From NCBI GenBank assembly GCA_902788505.1, contig CADAKH010000004.1, forward strand, positions 55,856 to 119,855: a DNA stretch of 64,000 bases. Reading direction: 5' to 3'. Both the position numbers and the translations under genes were made by a program. Under the pieces are notes generated by a model. It had not been told where the DNA came from, did no database searches, and saw only the letters and a program-made list of their open reading frames with translations. The DNA is from Oscillospiraceae bacterium (lineage in GTDB: Bacteria > Bacillota > Clostridia > Saccharofermentanales > Saccharofermentanaceae). Position 1 is the stretch's first letter, and each line of letters starts with the position of its first letter. Shown one piece after another: positions 50,158 to 60,171 of this stretch.

Positions 50158-52086
50158 ATGGAATCAAAATCAGGAAAGATATCGGTAACAACCGAGAATA
50201 TTTTTCCGGTCATCAGACAATGGCTCTATGAGGATAAGGATATCTTCATCAGAGAATTAGTATCAAACTGTGCAGATGCTATCGCCAAGCACAGAAGACT
50301 CGTAGAATTGGGCAAGGCCGAGAAAGAGCCTGACAAAGCCGATTATTCGATCAGAGTCGTTTACGATGACGATAACAAGACTATTTCATTTGAGGATAAC
50401 GGCATCGGTATGACCGAGAATGAGGTTGAGAAATACATCAACCAGATCGCATTCTCAGGCGCTCTCGATTTTGTTACCAAGTACCAGCAGGAGTCAACAG
50501 ACAAGACCGGCATCATCGGTCACTTCGGTCTCGGTTTCTACTCAGCTTTCATGGTTGCAGATGAAGTTACTATCAACACTAAGAGCTTCATTGAAGATGC
50601 AGAGCCAGTTATCTGGAAATCCAACGATGGTATGGATTACGAGATCCTTCCTTCAGACAAGAAGGAAAGAGGTACCATAATCACTCTTAAGCTTTCAGAA
50701 GATGCGATCAAGATCTTCGATTCCGCTACTATCAGAATGACTATCCGCAAGTACTGCTATTTTGCACCCGCTGATATCTATTTCGTAGATACTAAATCTG
50801 ACAGACTTCACGAGGAAGCAGAACAGAAGCGCAAGAAAGAAGCAGAAGAGAAGGGTGAGACATATACACCTTCACCGGTATCTTATGTTCCGGTTAACAA
50901 CAAAGCTCCTCTTTGGACGAAGAAACCTTCTGAGTGCACTGAATCTGAATATAAGCAGTTCTATCACAGCGTATTTAATGACGGCAGGGATCCTTTGTTC
51001 TGGATCCACCTCAACATGGATTATCCTTTCACACTTCAGGGTATCCTTTATTTCCCTAAGACAGACAATATCTATCAGTCACTTGAGGGAAGGATCAAGA
51101 TCTATAATCACCAGATCTTCGTAGCAGATAACATTGAAGAGATCATTCCTGATTTCTTATTCCTATTGCAGGGATGTCTCGATTGCTCAGACCTGCCGCT
51201 CAATGTATCACGTTCCGCACTCCAGCAGGATGAATACGTAAAGAAACTTTCAGGCCATATCATTAAGAAAGTATCCGACAAGCTTAATGAACTCTTCAAG
51301 AAGCAGAGAGAAGACTATGAGAAGTACTGGTCTGATATCTCCGTATTCGTTAAGTACGGCATGATGAAAGAAGAGAAGTTCTACGAGAAGGTTGACGGTA
51401 TCTGCCTGTTCAAGACAGTTGATGGTGCATTTAAGACCATCGAAGAACTTACTTCTGAAGACCGAAAGACTATCAGATATACGACAGATCCCAAAGCTCA
51501 GGCTGCTTATGTCGAAATGAGCAAGAATGACGGCTTTGAAGTAATCGTCATGGATGAAGAGATCGACAATAACTTTATGTCTTATCTTGAGATGAAGAAG
51601 CCTGATTACAGCTTCAAGAGAGTCGACTCAGAGCTTTCGGGCAAGGAATCTGATGAAGAGACCAAAAACAAGCTCAAGGATTTCTTCAGAAGTGCAGTTG
51701 GCGATGATAAGCTCATTGTTTTCGCGCAGGAGATGGGAAAAGACAATCTTCCTGCTCTCATCCGTGAAGCAGAGCATAACAGAAGAATGAAGGAAATGCG
51801 TGCCCAGTATGAGAGAATGATGTCATCAATGGGAACCATGACCGAAGAACAGCTTAATGACATGTTCCCTGAGACAGAAGAGCTTGTCGTTAATACTGAC
51901 AGTCCGCTCATTACAAAGCTTGAAGCTCTTGAATCCATGGGCACCAAGAAGGAAGAAGCTGACCGCCTGGCTCAGCATATCTACGATCAGGCAAAACTTG
52001 CACACGGATCTCTTGACAGCGAAGGCCTTGAGAGATTCCTCAAGTACAACACCGAATTGCTCTCTAAAAGCGCAGATAATCTGTAA
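50158..52086 (+). CDS. htpG: HSP90-family chaperone HtpG
   Basis: 642 residues. GHKL ATPase domain: IRELVSNCADAI, DNGIGMTENEVEKYI, GHFGLGFYSAFMVAD. Charged insert (HEEAEQKRKKEAEEKGE), middle domain with WIHLNMDYPFTLQGILYFP, and a C-terminal dimer domain. Strong GGAGGTGG ribosome site. No CIRCE is seen, consistent with HrcA-independent control of htpG. Confidence 0.97.
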   Translation: MESKSGKISVTTENIFPVIRQWLYEDKDIFIRELVSNCADAIAKHRRLVELGKAEKEPDKADYSIRVVYDDDNKTISFEDNGIGMTENEVEKYINQIAFSGALDFVTKYQQESTDKTGIIGHFGLGFYSAFMVADEVTINTKSFIEDAEPVIWKSNDGMDYEILPSDKKERGTIITLKLSEDAIKIFDSATIRMTIRKYCYFAPADIYFVDTKSDRLHEEAEQKRKKEAEEKGETYTPSPVSYVPVNNKAPLWTKKPSECTESEYKQFYHSVFNDGRDPLFWIHLNMDYPFTLQGILYFPKTDNIYQSLEGRIKIYNHQIFVADNIEEIIPDFLFLLQGCLDCSDLPLNVSRSALQQDEYVKKLSGHIIKKVSDKLNELFKKQREDYEKYWSDISVFVKYGMMKEEKFYEKVDGICLFKTVDGAFKTIEELTSEDRKTIRYTTDPKAQAAYVEMSKNDGFEVIVMDEEIDNNFMSYLEMKKPDYSFKRVDSELSGKESDEETKNKLKDFFRSAVGDDKLIVFAQEMGKDNLPALIREAEHNRRMKEMRAQYERMMSSMGTMTEEQLNDMFPETEELVVNTDSPLITKLEALESMGTKKEEADRLAQHIYDQAKLAHGSLDSEGLERFLKYNTELLSKSADNL

Positions 52087-52111
52087 TTATATTTCTACAT
52101 AGGAGAACCTT

Positions 52112-55100
52112 ATGAACGAGAATGATGTAAGACGAGTACTGTCCGAAAAGAAAGAAGGCTTCAATGTTGAAGCAGGCGGAATCCTTCACGATGTTAAATA
52201 CGATCTTAACGTATCCGGCATCGAAAAGGTCCGTGTTATCAACCGTTACGACGTATCAGGCGTAACAGATGAAGAGTTTGATAACGCAAAGCCTGTTGTG
52301 TTCAGCGAACCGCCGGTTGATATCCTTTATGATGAGACAGTCGACTTAAGTGATGCAGCTTACGTGCTCATCGTCGAGTCTTTGCCCGGTCAGTACGATC
52401 AGAGAGCAGATTCAGCAGCTCAGTGTATCCAGTTCATGACTGCGAAGGAGAGACCTATCGTAAAGTGTGCCAGGATCATTGCTTTCTATGGTTCTGTATC
52501 AGAAGAAGAGAAGGAGAAGATCAAGGGTTACCTTATCAACCCTGTTGAAGCCAGAGAAGCTTCTGCTGAGAAGCCTTCCACTCTTATCGATAAATATGAT
52601 ATTCCGACAAAAGTTGCTGATGTTGAAGGTTTCCTCGATATGTCAGATGATGATCTTGAAGCTTTAAGAAAGTCCATGGGCCTTGCTATGAGCTTTGCAG
52701 ATATCAAGTTCGTTCAGGATTTCTTCAAAGAGCAGGGAAGAGTCCCCACAATTACAGAGATCAGGGTTCTTGATACATACTGGTCAGATCACTGCCGTCA
52801 TACAACATTCCTTACTAACCTTACAGATATCAAGTTCGAAGGCGACGATGAACTCACTTCAGAGATCAAGGATACTTACAAAGATTATCTTGCTGTAAGA
52901 GAAGAAGTTTACGGTGACCGTATTTCCAAAAAGCCTGTTTGTCTTATGGATATCGGAACTATTGCAGCTAAGAAGCTCAAGAAGGACGGAAAGCTTGCAG
53001 ATCTTGATGAATCAGAAGAGATCAATGCATGCTCGATCAAGGTAAGGATCGAAGTAGACGGCAAGCCTGAAGATTATATCTTCATGTTTAAGAATGAGAC
53101 ACATAACCATCCTACTGAGATCGAACCTTTCGGCGGTGCAGCAACATGTTTGGGTGGCGCTATCCGTGACCCTCTTTCAGGCAGATCTTATGTATATCAG
53201 GCTATGCGTGTAACTGGTGCAGGTGATCCTACTGTACCTGTTGAACTAACTCTTAAGGGCAAGCTATCCCAGAAGAAGCTCTGCCGCACAGCTGCTGCAG
53301 GTTATTCCTCATACGGTAACCAGATCGGTCTTGCTACAGGTCTTGTTGATGAAGTTTACCATCCCGGATATGTTGCAAAGAGAATGGAGATCGGTGCCGT
53401 TGTAGGTGCAGCTCCCGCATCAAATATCGTAAGAGAAAGACCTCAGGCCGGCGACATTGTAGTTCTCCTCGGCGGCAGAACAGGCCGTGACGGTATCGGC
53501 GGTGCAACGGGTTCTTCAAAGGCTCACAACACACAATCTGTCGTAACATGCGGGTCTGAGGTTCAGAAGGGTAATGCTCCCACAGAAAGAAAGCTTCAGA
53601 GACTTTTCAGAGATCCTGAAGTTACCAGACTCATCATCAGATGTAATGACTTCGGTGCAGGCGGTGTATCCGTTGCTATCGGTGAGCTTGCAGATGGTCT
53701 TTCCATCAATCTTGATGCAGTTCCCAAGAAGTACGACGGTCTTGACGGTACTGAGATCGCTATCTCCGAGTCACAGGAGAGAATGGCTGTTGTTGTTCAT
53801 CCTGCTGACCTTGATAAGTTCATGGCTGCTGCAGCTAAGGAGAACCTTGAAGCTACAGTAGTTGCTACAGTTACCGAAGAGCCCATTATGAAGATGGTAT
53901 GGAACGGCAATACTATCGTTGATCTCCCGAGATCTTTCATTGATACAAACGGCGCTACACAGTATGCTGAAGCTGATGTTGTTCCTCAGGGAAAAGGTGA
54001 ATTCCTTGATACACCTTCAAACGGATATGCTGAAGGTAATTTTGCAGAAAGCCTTAAGGGTGTTCTCAATTCATTGGAAGGAGCTTCCCGTAAAGGTCTT
54101 ATCCAGAGATTCGACTCTTCGATCGGTGCAGCAACTGTTGTATGGCCTTACGGCGGTAAGATGCAGAATTCGCCTGAGGAAGGTATGGCTGCCAAGATCC
54201 CGCTCGATCACGGCACAACACACGACTGCTCAGTAATGACATACGGTTTCGATCCTTACTATACTGAGTGGAGTCCTTATGCAGGTGCATATAACTCTGT
54301 AGTTGAATCACTTCTCAAGCTCCTTGCAATGGGTGTTGATCCTTTGAAGGCAAGACTCACATTCCAGGAATACTTCGAGAGAATGGCAGGCGCAGAGAGC
54401 TGGGGTAAGCCTCTTGCAGCTCTCCTTGGTGCTTACAAGGCACAGCTCGATTTCGGTACAGCAGCAATAGGCGGTAAGGACTCTATGTCAGGTACATTCA
54501 ATGATATTCATGTACCTCCGACGCTCGTATCTTTCGCAGTCGGCATGACTACAACAGATAAAGTCATCACCGCTACACTTACAGGCAAGGGCCAGAAACT
54601 CTATCTCATCAAGTGTGCAAGAGACGGCAAGGGTTCATATAAGAAAGATCATGTATTGAGAGTCATCAAGGCCGTTAAGGAACTGATCGACAGAGGCGAG
54701 ATAAAGAACGCTGCAGTAGTTAAGAGCGCAGGTGTCGCAGCAAGAGTTGCACAGATGTGCTTCGGTAATATGCTCGGATTCGATTTCTCCGATAAGCTCA
54801 CAGAAGCAGATCTTTTCTCCAAGTCACTCGGTTCTGTCATAGTTGCTATCCCTAATGACGGCAACGCTGTTGATAAGGTTGAGATGGCCGGCGGTAAGTT
54901 CCTCGGTACAACTAACGATTCTGGTGACTTTACATATGCAGGTTCTAAGATTTCAGGCAAGGATGCACTGGAAGCATATGAAGGCAAGCTTGAGAGGATC
55001 TTCCCGACAGTAGCTAAATCTGCCGAAATGCCTTTCGCAATCGATGTATATACAGCAGGTCAGCCTAAGAAGGCTGCTCCCGGCGTACTTAAGGGTGCAA

Positions 55101-55897
55101 AGCCGAAGGTAATCATCCCCGTATTCCCGGGCAACAACTGTGAGATCGACTCTGCAAGAGCTTTCGAGAGAGCAGGCGCTGATGCTGAGATATTCGTAGT
55201 AAGGAACAGAAACCAGAACGATATCAACGAATCATTTGCCGAGCTCGCTTCAAAGATCCGTGAAGCAAACATCATGATGATCCCCGGCGGTTTCTCCGCA
55301 GGTGACGAGCCTGAGGGTTCAGGTAAGTTCATCACAGCTTCATTGAGAAACAGCGGCATTGCTGATGCTATTTCCGATCTCCTCGATAACAGAGATGGTC
55401 TTGCTCTCGGTATCTGCAACGGTTTCCAGGCTTTGATCAAGTTAGGTCTCGTACCTTTCGGTAAGATCTGCGACATGACACCTGATAGCCCGACGCTTAC
55501 ATTCAACAACATCGGAAGACATCAGAATGTTTACTCAAGAACTAAGATCATGACCAACAAGAGCCCCTGGCTCTCACTCTGCAATCCCGGCGAGATCTAC
55601 GAGATACCGATCTCTCACGGTGAAGGTAAGTTCGTAGCTTCTGAAGAGCTTGTAAAAAAGCTTGCGGCTAACGGCCAGATCGCTACATGCTATGTTGATC
55701 TTGACGGTAACTATGCTTCCGATACACAGTTCAACCCCAATGGTTCCATCTGCGCTATCGAAGGTATCACATCACCCGACGGACGTGTACTCGGTAAGAT
55801 GGGTCATACTGAAAGATATGAGTCAGATCTTACAAAGAACATCCCCGGTAACAAGTACCAGAAGATCTTTGAATCAGGTGTAGCATACTTCCTGTAA
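52112..55897 (+). CDS. purL: Phosphoribosylformylglycinamidine synthase, single-chain
   Basis: 1261 residues; converts FGAR to FGAM with glutamine and ATP in purine synthesis. Synthetase half: TYWSDHCRHTTF, FKNETHNHPTEIEPFGGAATC, and a second GGKDSMSGTF lobe. C-terminal glutamine amidotransferase: FPGNNCEIDSARAF, MIPGGFSAGDEPEGSG, nucleophile C1102 in GICNGFQAL, ISHGEGKF. It is a fused enzyme with no separate purS or purQ. No other pur genes are here. Stop overlaps rsmA (TAATG). Confidence 0.97.
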   Translation: MNENDVRRVLSEKKEGFNVEAGGILHDVKYDLNVSGIEKVRVINRYDVSGVTDEEFDNAKPVVFSEPPVDILYDETVDLSDAAYVLIVESLPGQYDQRADSAAQCIQFMTAKERPIVKCARIIAFYGSVSEEEKEKIKGYLINPVEAREASAEKPSTLIDKYDIPTKVADVEGFLDMSDDDLEALRKSMGLAMSFADIKFVQDFFKEQGRVPTITEIRVLDTYWSDHCRHTTFLTNLTDIKFEGDDELTSEIKDTYKDYLAVREEVYGDRISKKPVCLMDIGTIAAKKLKKDGKLADLDESEEINACSIKVRIEVDGKPEDYIFMFKNETHNHPTEIEPFGGAATCLGGAIRDPLSGRSYVYQAMRVTGAGDPTVPVELTLKGKLSQKKLCRTAAAGYSSYGNQIGLATGLVDEVYHPGYVAKRMEIGAVVGAAPASNIVRERPQAGDIVVLLGGRTGRDGIGGATGSSKAHNTQSVVTCGSEVQKGNAPTERKLQRLFRDPEVTRLIIRCNDFGAGGVSVAIGELADGLSINLDAVPKKYDGLDGTEIAISESQERMAVVVHPADLDKFMAAAAKENLEATVVATVTEEPIMKMVWNGNTIVDLPRSFIDTNGATQYAEADVVPQGKGEFLDTPSNGYAEGNFAESLKGVLNSLEGASRKGLIQRFDSSIGAATVVWPYGGKMQNSPEEGMAAKIPLDHGTTHDCSVMTYGFDPYYTEWSPYAGAYNSVVESLLKLLAMGVDPLKARLTFQEYFERMAGAESWGKPLAALLGAYKAQLDFGTAAIGGKDSMSGTFNDIHVPPTLVSFAVGMTTTDKVITATLTGKGQKLYLIKCARDGKGSYKKDHVLRVIKAVKELIDRGEIKNAAVVKSAGVAARVAQMCFGNMLGFDFSDKLTEADLFSKSLGSVIVAIPNDGNAVDKVEMAGGKFLGTTNDSGDFTYAGSKISGKDALEAYEGKLERIFPTVAKSAEMPFAIDVYTAGQPKKAAPGVLKGAKPKVIIPVFPGNNCEIDSARAFERAGADAEIFVVRNRNQNDINESFAELASKIREANIMMIPGGFSAGDEPEGSGKFITASLRNSGIADAISDLLDNRDGLALGICNGFQALIKLGLVPFGKICDMTPDSPTLTFNNIGRHQNVYSRTKIMTNKSPWLSLCNPGEIYEIPISHGEGKFVASEELVKKLAANGQIATCYVDLDGNYASDTQFNPNGSICAIEGITSPDGRVLGKMGHTERYESDLTKNIPGNKYQKIFESGVAYFL

Positions 55898-56688
55898 TGA
55901 ACAGAGAGACTATAAGAAACATAATGAATGACGAAGGAATTCTGCCCCAAAGTAAGTTCGGGCAGAATTTCCTTTGTGATGAGACGATCATAAAGGAAAT
56001 AGTTGATCTGTGCGGGATAAAAAGGGAAGACCGTATACTTGAGATTGGTCCGGGATTGGGAAGCATCACATATCCTATCTCGGAATTGACTGACGGTCTT
56101 ACCTGTGTTGAGATCGACCACGGTCTTGCTGAGTATTTATCCGCCAACATTTCAAATGCCGCAATAGTTAACTGCGATTTCTTGAAATATGAGAACTGTA
56201 CTGATCCTGATGTCATTGTCAGCAACATTCCTTATTATGTTATGACTGACATCATGAAAAAGCTTTTCGGCGAATTCTCAAAAGCACGGAAAATGATATT
56301 TATGGTGGAAGATGAAGCAATAGCAAGGATAGACTGTGGGCCCAACACCAAGCAGTACGGTCCGTTGGCTATACTTTGCAGCATTTACGGAACTTATAAT
56401 TATGAGTTCAAAGTACCGCACACAGCATTTATCCCGCAGCCAAGAACTACATCTGCGGTGATAAGTTTTGTCCGTAATGATTCTGCTGACATTCTTTCAC
56501 CGGATTTTGTCAGGTTTCTGAATTCCTGCTTTTCGATGAGACGCAAGATGCTCAGGAAGAATCTTGCTCAGACATCACCTTCCGAAAAGATCTCTGAAGC
56601 ATTTATAAGACTCGGTCTCAACGAAAATGTCAGGGCAGAGGAATTAAACCCTAACGATTTCTGCGGACTTTATAATGCTTTAAAATAA
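55897..56688 (+). CDS. rsmA: 16S rRNA dimethyladenosine transferase
   Basis: 263 residues, KsgA family; dimethylates A1518/A1519 of 16S rRNA with SAM. PQSKFGQNFLCDETI, SAM loop LEIGPGLGSIT, catalytic NIPYYV, and AFIPQPRTTSAVISF are visible, with the helical C-terminal part. The ATG overlaps the purL stop by one base. Confidence 0.95.
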   Translation: MNRETIRNIMNDEGILPQSKFGQNFLCDETIIKEIVDLCGIKREDRILEIGPGLGSITYPISELTDGLTCVEIDHGLAEYLSANISNAAIVNCDFLKYENCTDPDVIVSNIPYYVMTDIMKKLFGEFSKARKMIFMVEDEAIARIDCGPNTKQYGPLAILCSIYGTYNYEFKVPHTAFIPQPRTTSAVISFVRNDSADILSPDFVRFLNSCFSMRRKMLRKNLAQTSPSEKISEAFIRLGLNENVRAEELNPNDFCGLYNALK

Positions 56689-56690
56689 AA

Positions 56691-56699
56691 TGTTATAAT
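56691..56699 (+). promoter_or_regulatory. Extended -10 promoter of zapA-U32-dut run
   Basis: TGTTATAAT (TGn + TATAAT), 32 bases before the zapA ATG; the ribosome site ACGGGGAA follows. No clear -35. Identical to the motif at 28981. Confidence 0.55.
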
Positions 56700-56730
56700 T
56701 ATTAAATTAAACAAAACGGGGAATGGTCTT

Positions 56731-57318
56731 ATGAGAAAATCAAACTCGAGTTTACTTGGCAAATATTCTGACGGCTCTTACAAGCGTAAGGGTAAGAAGG
56801 ATGATGCTCCCGCAATAGTTGAATACAAGCAGCTCTATAAAGGTGAGATAAAAGCCAAGACTGTCACAGAGAAAAAGCTCATGACACTTGAAGATAAGAT
56901 CAGGGCCCGTAAGGCTAAGAAAGAAGAAGAGGAAGGATCAAAAGAGCAAAGTGCCCAGATCACGATTGGCGGCGTTCAGTATGTCGTAAGAAGTGACAAT
57001 GCCGGTTATGAGCGCATCAAAAAAGTAGGGGAACTGGCTGACGAGATCTATCAGGATACAAAAGAGAATAACCCGTATATTGCAACCAACAAGACTGCTA
57101 TATTATCTCTCTTTGAGGCATGCGATCAGATAATCTCATTAAGAGCCGAGAACAACGCTCTTAAGACTGAGCTTACATATTACAGGGCAAAAGCCACACA
57201 GTATGCAGAAGAGAGAAGAGCTGACATTGAGCCTACTCCGATGGAGGAACTGGCAAACAAGGTAAGTTCGGGCTTATTCGAACATTTAAAGAACAGTGAT
57301 GACAAGAAACAGAATTGA
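56731..57318 (+). CDS. zapA: ZapA-family cell division protein with basic N-terminal extension
   Basis: 195 residues; ZapA proteins are usually ~90-110. The ZapA domain spans about 74-130 (ITIGGVQYVVRSDNAGYERIKKVGELADEIYQ, AILSLFEACDQI), followed by a coiled coil (about 125-165). Residues 1-70 are basic and Lys-rich without known motif. ZapA promotes FtsZ bundling at the division site. The stop overlaps the U32 start by 20 bases. Confidence 0.88.
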   Translation: MRKSNSSLLGKYSDGSYKRKGKKDDAPAIVEYKQLYKGEIKAKTVTEKKLMTLEDKIRARKAKKEEEEGSKEQSAQITIGGVQYVVRSDNAGYERIKKVGELADEIYQDTKENNPYIATNKTAILSLFEACDQIISLRAENNALKTELTYYRAKATQYAEERRADIEPTPMEELANKVSSGLFEHLKNSDDKKQN

Positions 57319-59677
57319 ACTGCTGGCTCCATGCGGCAATCTTGATATTTTAAAAGTTGCCGTTGATTCCGGAGCCGATTCCGTATATCTCGGATTGAAA
57401 GAATATTCCGCAAGAGCGGGCGCTGATAACTTTACGCTTGATGAATTGGAAGAAGGCGTGGACTATGCGCATGCAAGATCTTCAAAAGTATTTCTTGCGG
57501 TTAACACTTTGATGAGCGACTCAGAGTTTGAGTTGTTTTATCCTACTATTGCAGAAGCTGTAAATATCGGTGTTGACGGCCTTATAGTACAGGACCTTGC
57601 TGTACTAACCAAGCTCGCAGCTGATTTTACCGATGTCATTATCAACTGCAGCACTCAGATGAATGTCTATTCTGCTGATGAATTCAAAAAGCTGTCTGAA
57701 CTTGGTGCAGATAGAGTTGTGCTTCCCAGAGAGTTATCCTGCGATGAGATCGAAACAAGAACTAAGATCGCATCAGGATACGGACTTGAGACCGAAGTTT
57801 TCGCACACGGTGCAGTTTGCGTATGTGCATCAGGACTCTGCCTTTTTTCTGCCATGAACAGAAGCGGCACAAGATCCGGCAACAGAGGCTCCTGCGCTCA
57901 GCCGTGCAGGGAAGAGTATCAGTTATTTAACGACGGATTAAGACTTAAAGAAGGGCATCTTTTGTCTCCCAAAGACAGGGATGTTTCCGAATATCTTGAA
58001 AGACTTATAAAGAGCGGTGTTAAGAGCCTTAAGATCGAAGGCCGTATGCGTGATGCCAATTATGTCAGATCCGCGGTTTATTGCTACCGCAGGATGATAG
58101 ATGCATATTACGAAGGCAATCTTAACAGTGATCTTTTAAAAGAGATTAAGTATGAGCTTCTCGTTAACTTCAACAGAGGCGGTGCATTTACATCACAGTA
58201 TCTTAGCGGAAGCAAGGACGATCATCTTTTGTCCGGTGAATATCCCGGCAAATACGGAGTCAGAATAGGCCGTATAAGCCGCCTGGATGCCAAGAACGGA
58301 CTTGTTACCGTAGGTATAAAAAACGGCGCTATGGAGCCTGATAAGGGCGATTTCCTGTCCATCAGGGAAAATGCCCGTGAGATCTGTTCATTTCCGGTAG
58401 GAAAGACCAATACAGGTCTTTCAGGTCTTGATATCAAAGGTCTTCATCCGGACATGATCAAAAAGCTCAAACCGGGTTATGAAGTTTTCCTAATGAATCA
58501 CGAACTTGATATTGCAAAAAAGGATCTCAGAAGGACTCCGGTTGATATTACGCTTATCAATAACGGTTCCGAGATCGTTGCAACTGCAGTTGTATCAGAC
58601 GGTATTGCCGATAAGATATCTTCCGAATCCAGGATCGATATTCCTGATGATTATGACGGCAGAGCTCTTGATAAAGAAAGGATAATGGAACAGATATCCA
58701 AAACTCTGGATACACCTTTCTGTGTTGCCTCAGTAAGTTTCGAAGGCAAAGAAGAATTCTATTGTCCTGTAAGCATTATTAATTCTTTAAGAAGAGATCT
58801 TCTGACTGTTCTTGAAGTTAATGTAGTCAATTCATTTAAAAAGAACTACGGTATTGATTATGTTGATGATTCCGAATTCTTCGGGGAACAGCCTGAAGAT
58901 AAAGGCATTATCAAGAATATGTACTCATATCCGTTGCTGAGATTAAACGATGATATCCTTGAAGAAGGCGCAGATATCTATGCTTTCAGCATTTACGATC
59001 TGGCAGATCCTGATCTTTATAATATCGTGATAGATTTTGTTAAAGACCAGGGTTCCGAGCTTGTTTTAATGATACCTGATTTCCATCACGACAAGCTCAA
59101 TAAGGTAATCGATTATGTAATCTCACTTCTTAAAGTGGATCTTGGTGATGCTTTTAAAGCTGTTATGTCATCCAGGCTTTTCACTGACAGGAAATTCCTT
59201 AAAGAAGGTATTGCAAGTTACGCTTCTGCGGGAACGAATCTTTACAGCAGCAGATCCATTGCACGAGCTTTCGATTATGCTGATGCTGTAATGCCTTCTT
59301 ATGAGATAAATCCCGATGACCTTCTTCAGGACTTAAGAAACCTTACCGAAGTCTTTGATATAGCTTCTAAAAAGCCTAAGCTCATTGTCCATTCGGATGG
59401 TCTTATCCCTTGGATGCAGTCGGATTTCTGCGCAGCAGGGCGCAATCAGAGACCTTGCGGCTTCTGTCACAACAATGCTTATTATGAGATGAAGCCCAAG
59501 AGAGAAAGTGACGGAGCAGCACTTAAAGTAATTCCTCATCCATTGGATTGCTCATGCACGATTTACGGCAGAGCGAAAAATCTTATTGATGAATCTTATG
59601 CCGAAGCAATTGCAGAACTCGGATTTGATGTTATCTGCAACTATACGATATTGCCCGGAGGAAAAAACAATGATTGA
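57299..59677 (+). CDS. U32-family protein (RlhA/collagenase-like) with two cysteine clusters
   Basis: 792 residues. Barrel domain 1 starts RIELLAPCGNLDILKVAVDSGAD with VYLGLKEYSARAGADNF. The U32 iron-sulfur-type cysteines are C174, C181, C199 and C203, spaced x6, x17, x3. DUF3656-like middle region (about 380-480). C-terminal region holds a second set: C711, C720, C723, C751 and C753. Relatives include RlhA (23S rRNA C2501 hydroxylation) and other O2-independent hydroxylases, so RNA modification is more likely than proteolysis. The start overlaps zapA and the stop overlaps dut by 8 bases. Confidence 0.92.
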   Translation: MTRNRIELLAPCGNLDILKVAVDSGADSVYLGLKEYSARAGADNFTLDELEEGVDYAHARSSKVFLAVNTLMSDSEFELFYPTIAEAVNIGVDGLIVQDLAVLTKLAADFTDVIINCSTQMNVYSADEFKKLSELGADRVVLPRELSCDEIETRTKIASGYGLETEVFAHGAVCVCASGLCLFSAMNRSGTRSGNRGSCAQPCREEYQLFNDGLRLKEGHLLSPKDRDVSEYLERLIKSGVKSLKIEGRMRDANYVRSAVYCYRRMIDAYYEGNLNSDLLKEIKYELLVNFNRGGAFTSQYLSGSKDDHLLSGEYPGKYGVRIGRISRLDAKNGLVTVGIKNGAMEPDKGDFLSIRENAREICSFPVGKTNTGLSGLDIKGLHPDMIKKLKPGYEVFLMNHELDIAKKDLRRTPVDITLINNGSEIVATAVVSDGIADKISSESRIDIPDDYDGRALDKERIMEQISKTLDTPFCVASVSFEGKEEFYCPVSIINSLRRDLLTVLEVNVVNSFKKNYGIDYVDDSEFFGEQPEDKGIIKNMYSYPLLRLNDDILEEGADIYAFSIYDLADPDLYNIVIDFVKDQGSELVLMIPDFHHDKLNKVIDYVISLLKVDLGDAFKAVMSSRLFTDRKFLKEGIASYASAGTNLYSSRSIARAFDYADAVMPSYEINPDDLLQDLRNLTEVFDIASKKPKLIVHSDGLIPWMQSDFCAAGRNQRPCGFCHNNAYYEMKPKRESDGAALKVIPHPLDCSCTIYGRAKNLIDESYAEAIAELGFDVICNYTILPGGKNND

Positions 59678-60164
59678 TATTCATGTTGAGAAGTGCAGGG
59701 AAGATGCAAAGCTCCCTTCTTATGCCCATGACGGCGATGCCGGAATGGATCTCTATGCAGCAGAAGACGTTATCATCGAACCCGGTAAATCCGCACTTGT
59801 TCCGGTCGGTATCAAGCTCGCTATTCCTTATGGTTATGAAGTTCAGATAAGACCCAGGAGCGGAGTATCCCTTAAAACACCTTTGAGGATTCCAAATGCT
59901 CCGGGTACGATCGATTGCGGTTACAGGGATGAAGTTAACGTAATCATCTATAACGATTCGTTTTTTCAGGACGAAGGTATCAATGAGCCTCTCACGATTG
60001 ACATGAAAGGCTGCATTCACGGCACATATAAGATCCGTAAAGGCGACCGTATCGCTCAGATGGTTGTAGCAAAAGTCGAATACTGCAATTTTGTTGAGAC
60101 TGATAATGTCAAAGCCATTGGCGAAGACAGAGGCGGCGGATTTGGTTCAAGCGGGGTCAATTAA
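59670..60164 (+). CDS. dut: Deoxyuridine 5'-triphosphate nucleotidohydrolase
   Basis: 164 residues from the ATG at 59670 after CGGAGGA. All five dUTPase motifs: GDAGMDLYA, RPRSGVSL, GTIDCGYRDEVNVIIYN (with catalytic Asp), GDRIAQMVV and the Gly-rich DRGGGFGSSG. Trimeric enzyme removing dUTP. The segment between motifs 3 and 4 is about 15 residues longer than in E. coli Dut. Confidence 0.96.
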   Translation: MIDIHVEKCREDAKLPSYAHDGDAGMDLYAAEDVIIEPGKSALVPVGIKLAIPYGYEVQIRPRSGVSLKTPLRIPNAPGTIDCGYRDEVNVIIYNDSFFQDEGINEPLTIDMKGCIHGTYKIRKGDRIAQMVVAKVEYCNFVETDNVKAIGEDRGGGFGSSGVN

Positions 60165-60171
60165 GTAACAG

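Noticed and set aside
50145..50160. TATAAT-like box at the start of htpG
   Set aside because: It lies between the ribosome site and the ATG, so it cannot serve as the htpG promoter; chance match.
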